From Acidimicrobiaceae bacterium (GTDB lineage Bacteria > Actinomycetota > Acidimicrobiia > Acidimicrobiales > RAAP-2): a stretch of 44,921 nt of DNA. Below are positions 44,469-44,921 of this stretch, in pieces. The stretch is taken from contig PLNQ01000063.1 of the NCBI GenBank assembly GCA_003141815.1, positions 1 to 44,921 of the forward strand, given 5' to 3'. The position numbers and the translations under genes were made by a program. How positions within the stretch are numbered: position 1 is the first letter of the stretch; each line of letters begins with the position of its first letter. Under the pieces are notes generated by a model. That model was not told the DNA's origin. It searched no databases and worked only from the letters and a program-made list of their open reading frames with translations.

Positions 44469-44921
44469 TTGACCGCATCATCGACAGACCCAGTCCAGGT
44501 TCCCGCAAGCGAACTCGCGTGTTTTCCGCTCGTCTTCGGCCTCGACACCTTCGGGGACGTTACGCACGACCGTGATGACAGCCCGCTATCCCACGCACAA
44601 ACGATCCGGAACCTCGTAGAACAAGGTGTATTGGCCGACCAGGTGGGCGTCGACTTCTTCGGGATCGGTGAGCATCACACTGATGACATGCCACTGTCGG
44701 CCGCCGACGTGGTACTCACCGCAATTGCAGCGCGCACTTCGCGTATCCATATCGGATCGGCTGTCACGGTCTTGAGTTCAGACGATCCCGTCAGGGTGTT
44801 TCAGCGCTTCTCAACGCTCAACGCCCTCTCCGACGGTCGTGCGGAAGTCATCCTCGGACGAGGTTCCAGTGTCGACTCGTTCCCGCTCTTTGGTTTTAAC
44901 CTGGATCCACCGTGAAAGTGC
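44469..44921 (+). CDS. LLM-class flavin-dependent oxidoreductase (3' partial, frame break near window end)
   Basis: The first 144 codons match the Atu2307-type luciferase-like family very well: VFGLDTFGDVTHD, DSPLSHAQTIRNLVEQGVLA, DFFGIGEHHTDD, IGSAVTVLSSDDPVRVFQRF and AEVILGRGSSVDSFPLFGF. Full members have about 350 residues, but the frame as written stops at 44913-44915. Skipping one C near 44907 keeps it open to the window edge. The TTG start at 44469 has only a weak AGAAGAG upstream. FMN or F420 would be the cofactor; substrate unknown. Confidence 0.75.

Noticed and set aside
44903-44908. GGATCC at the point where the last gene loses similarity, suggesting a vector or cloning junction.
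   Set aside because: The following bases do not match a cloning-vector flank I know, and a single extra base explains the change equally well.

Overview
The window reads as actinobacterial chromosome, most likely an Acidimicrobiia-like or related moderately high-G+C lineage; a genus cannot be assigned from sequence alone. The grounds are five luciferase-like oxidoreductases of the F420/flavin type, two split-barrel (PPOX) flavin/F420 proteins, a mycothiol-type isomerase-fold protein, frequent GTG starts, and many start codons placed directly behind a -10 box (leaderless genes). I see no rRNA, tRNA, insertion sequence, phage gene or CRISPR array. The content is ordinary chromosome with a rich set of redox, transport and regulatory genes.

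Layout. 1-3.2 kb: end of an acyl-CoA dehydrogenase, an F420-type oxidoreductase, a polyphosphate kinase 2 and a secreted phosphodiester-glycosidase-like protein with a Thr-repeat linker. 3.3-7.3 kb: a YfhO-type membrane protein behind a two-domain glycosyltransferase, probably for surface polysaccharide. 7.6-15.5 kb: two APC permeases (the second followed by a UspA protein), a BtuF-like protein, a MarR-MFS operon and a flavin oxidoreductase behind a leaderless small ORF. 15.6-18.9 kb: the most unusual part, a tightly overlapping operon of an unknown protein, three paralogous proteins each built from two YbjQ-like domains, and probably a small membrane protein. 18.9-24.6 kb: a DinB-like protein, aldo/keto reductase, quinone reductase, two split-barrel proteins and a nitronate monooxygenase. 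24.6-29.3 kb: radical SAM/SPASM protein, a divergent MFS/MarR pair, and a coupled one-Cys peroxiredoxin and DsbA-like pair. 29.3-30.5 kb: GerW-like protein, a one-helix protein and a single-domain YbjQ protein. 30.6-34.4 kb: SDR, sphingosine-phosphate-lyase-like PLP enzyme and FGGY kinase in one direction. 34.5-39.4 kb: creatinase-like M24 protein, MetE/YxjG-like methyltransferase, mycothiol isomerase-fold protein, a secreted protein and a SAM methyltransferase. 39.5-44.9 kb: another F420-type oxidoreductase, an ABC exporter whose ATPase carries an extra N-terminal domain, msrB-msrA, and the start of a last luciferase-like gene.

The sequence has several single-base frame breaks: in the DinB-like gene, the PLP enzyme, the FGGY kinase (four), the ABC permease, and probably the second APC permease and the last gene. 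Removing or adding one base each time restores conserved residues and a family-typical length. They may be sequence errors or real decay; five fall within about 230 bases near 32.8-33.0 kb. Affected genes are given with their reconstructed limits.
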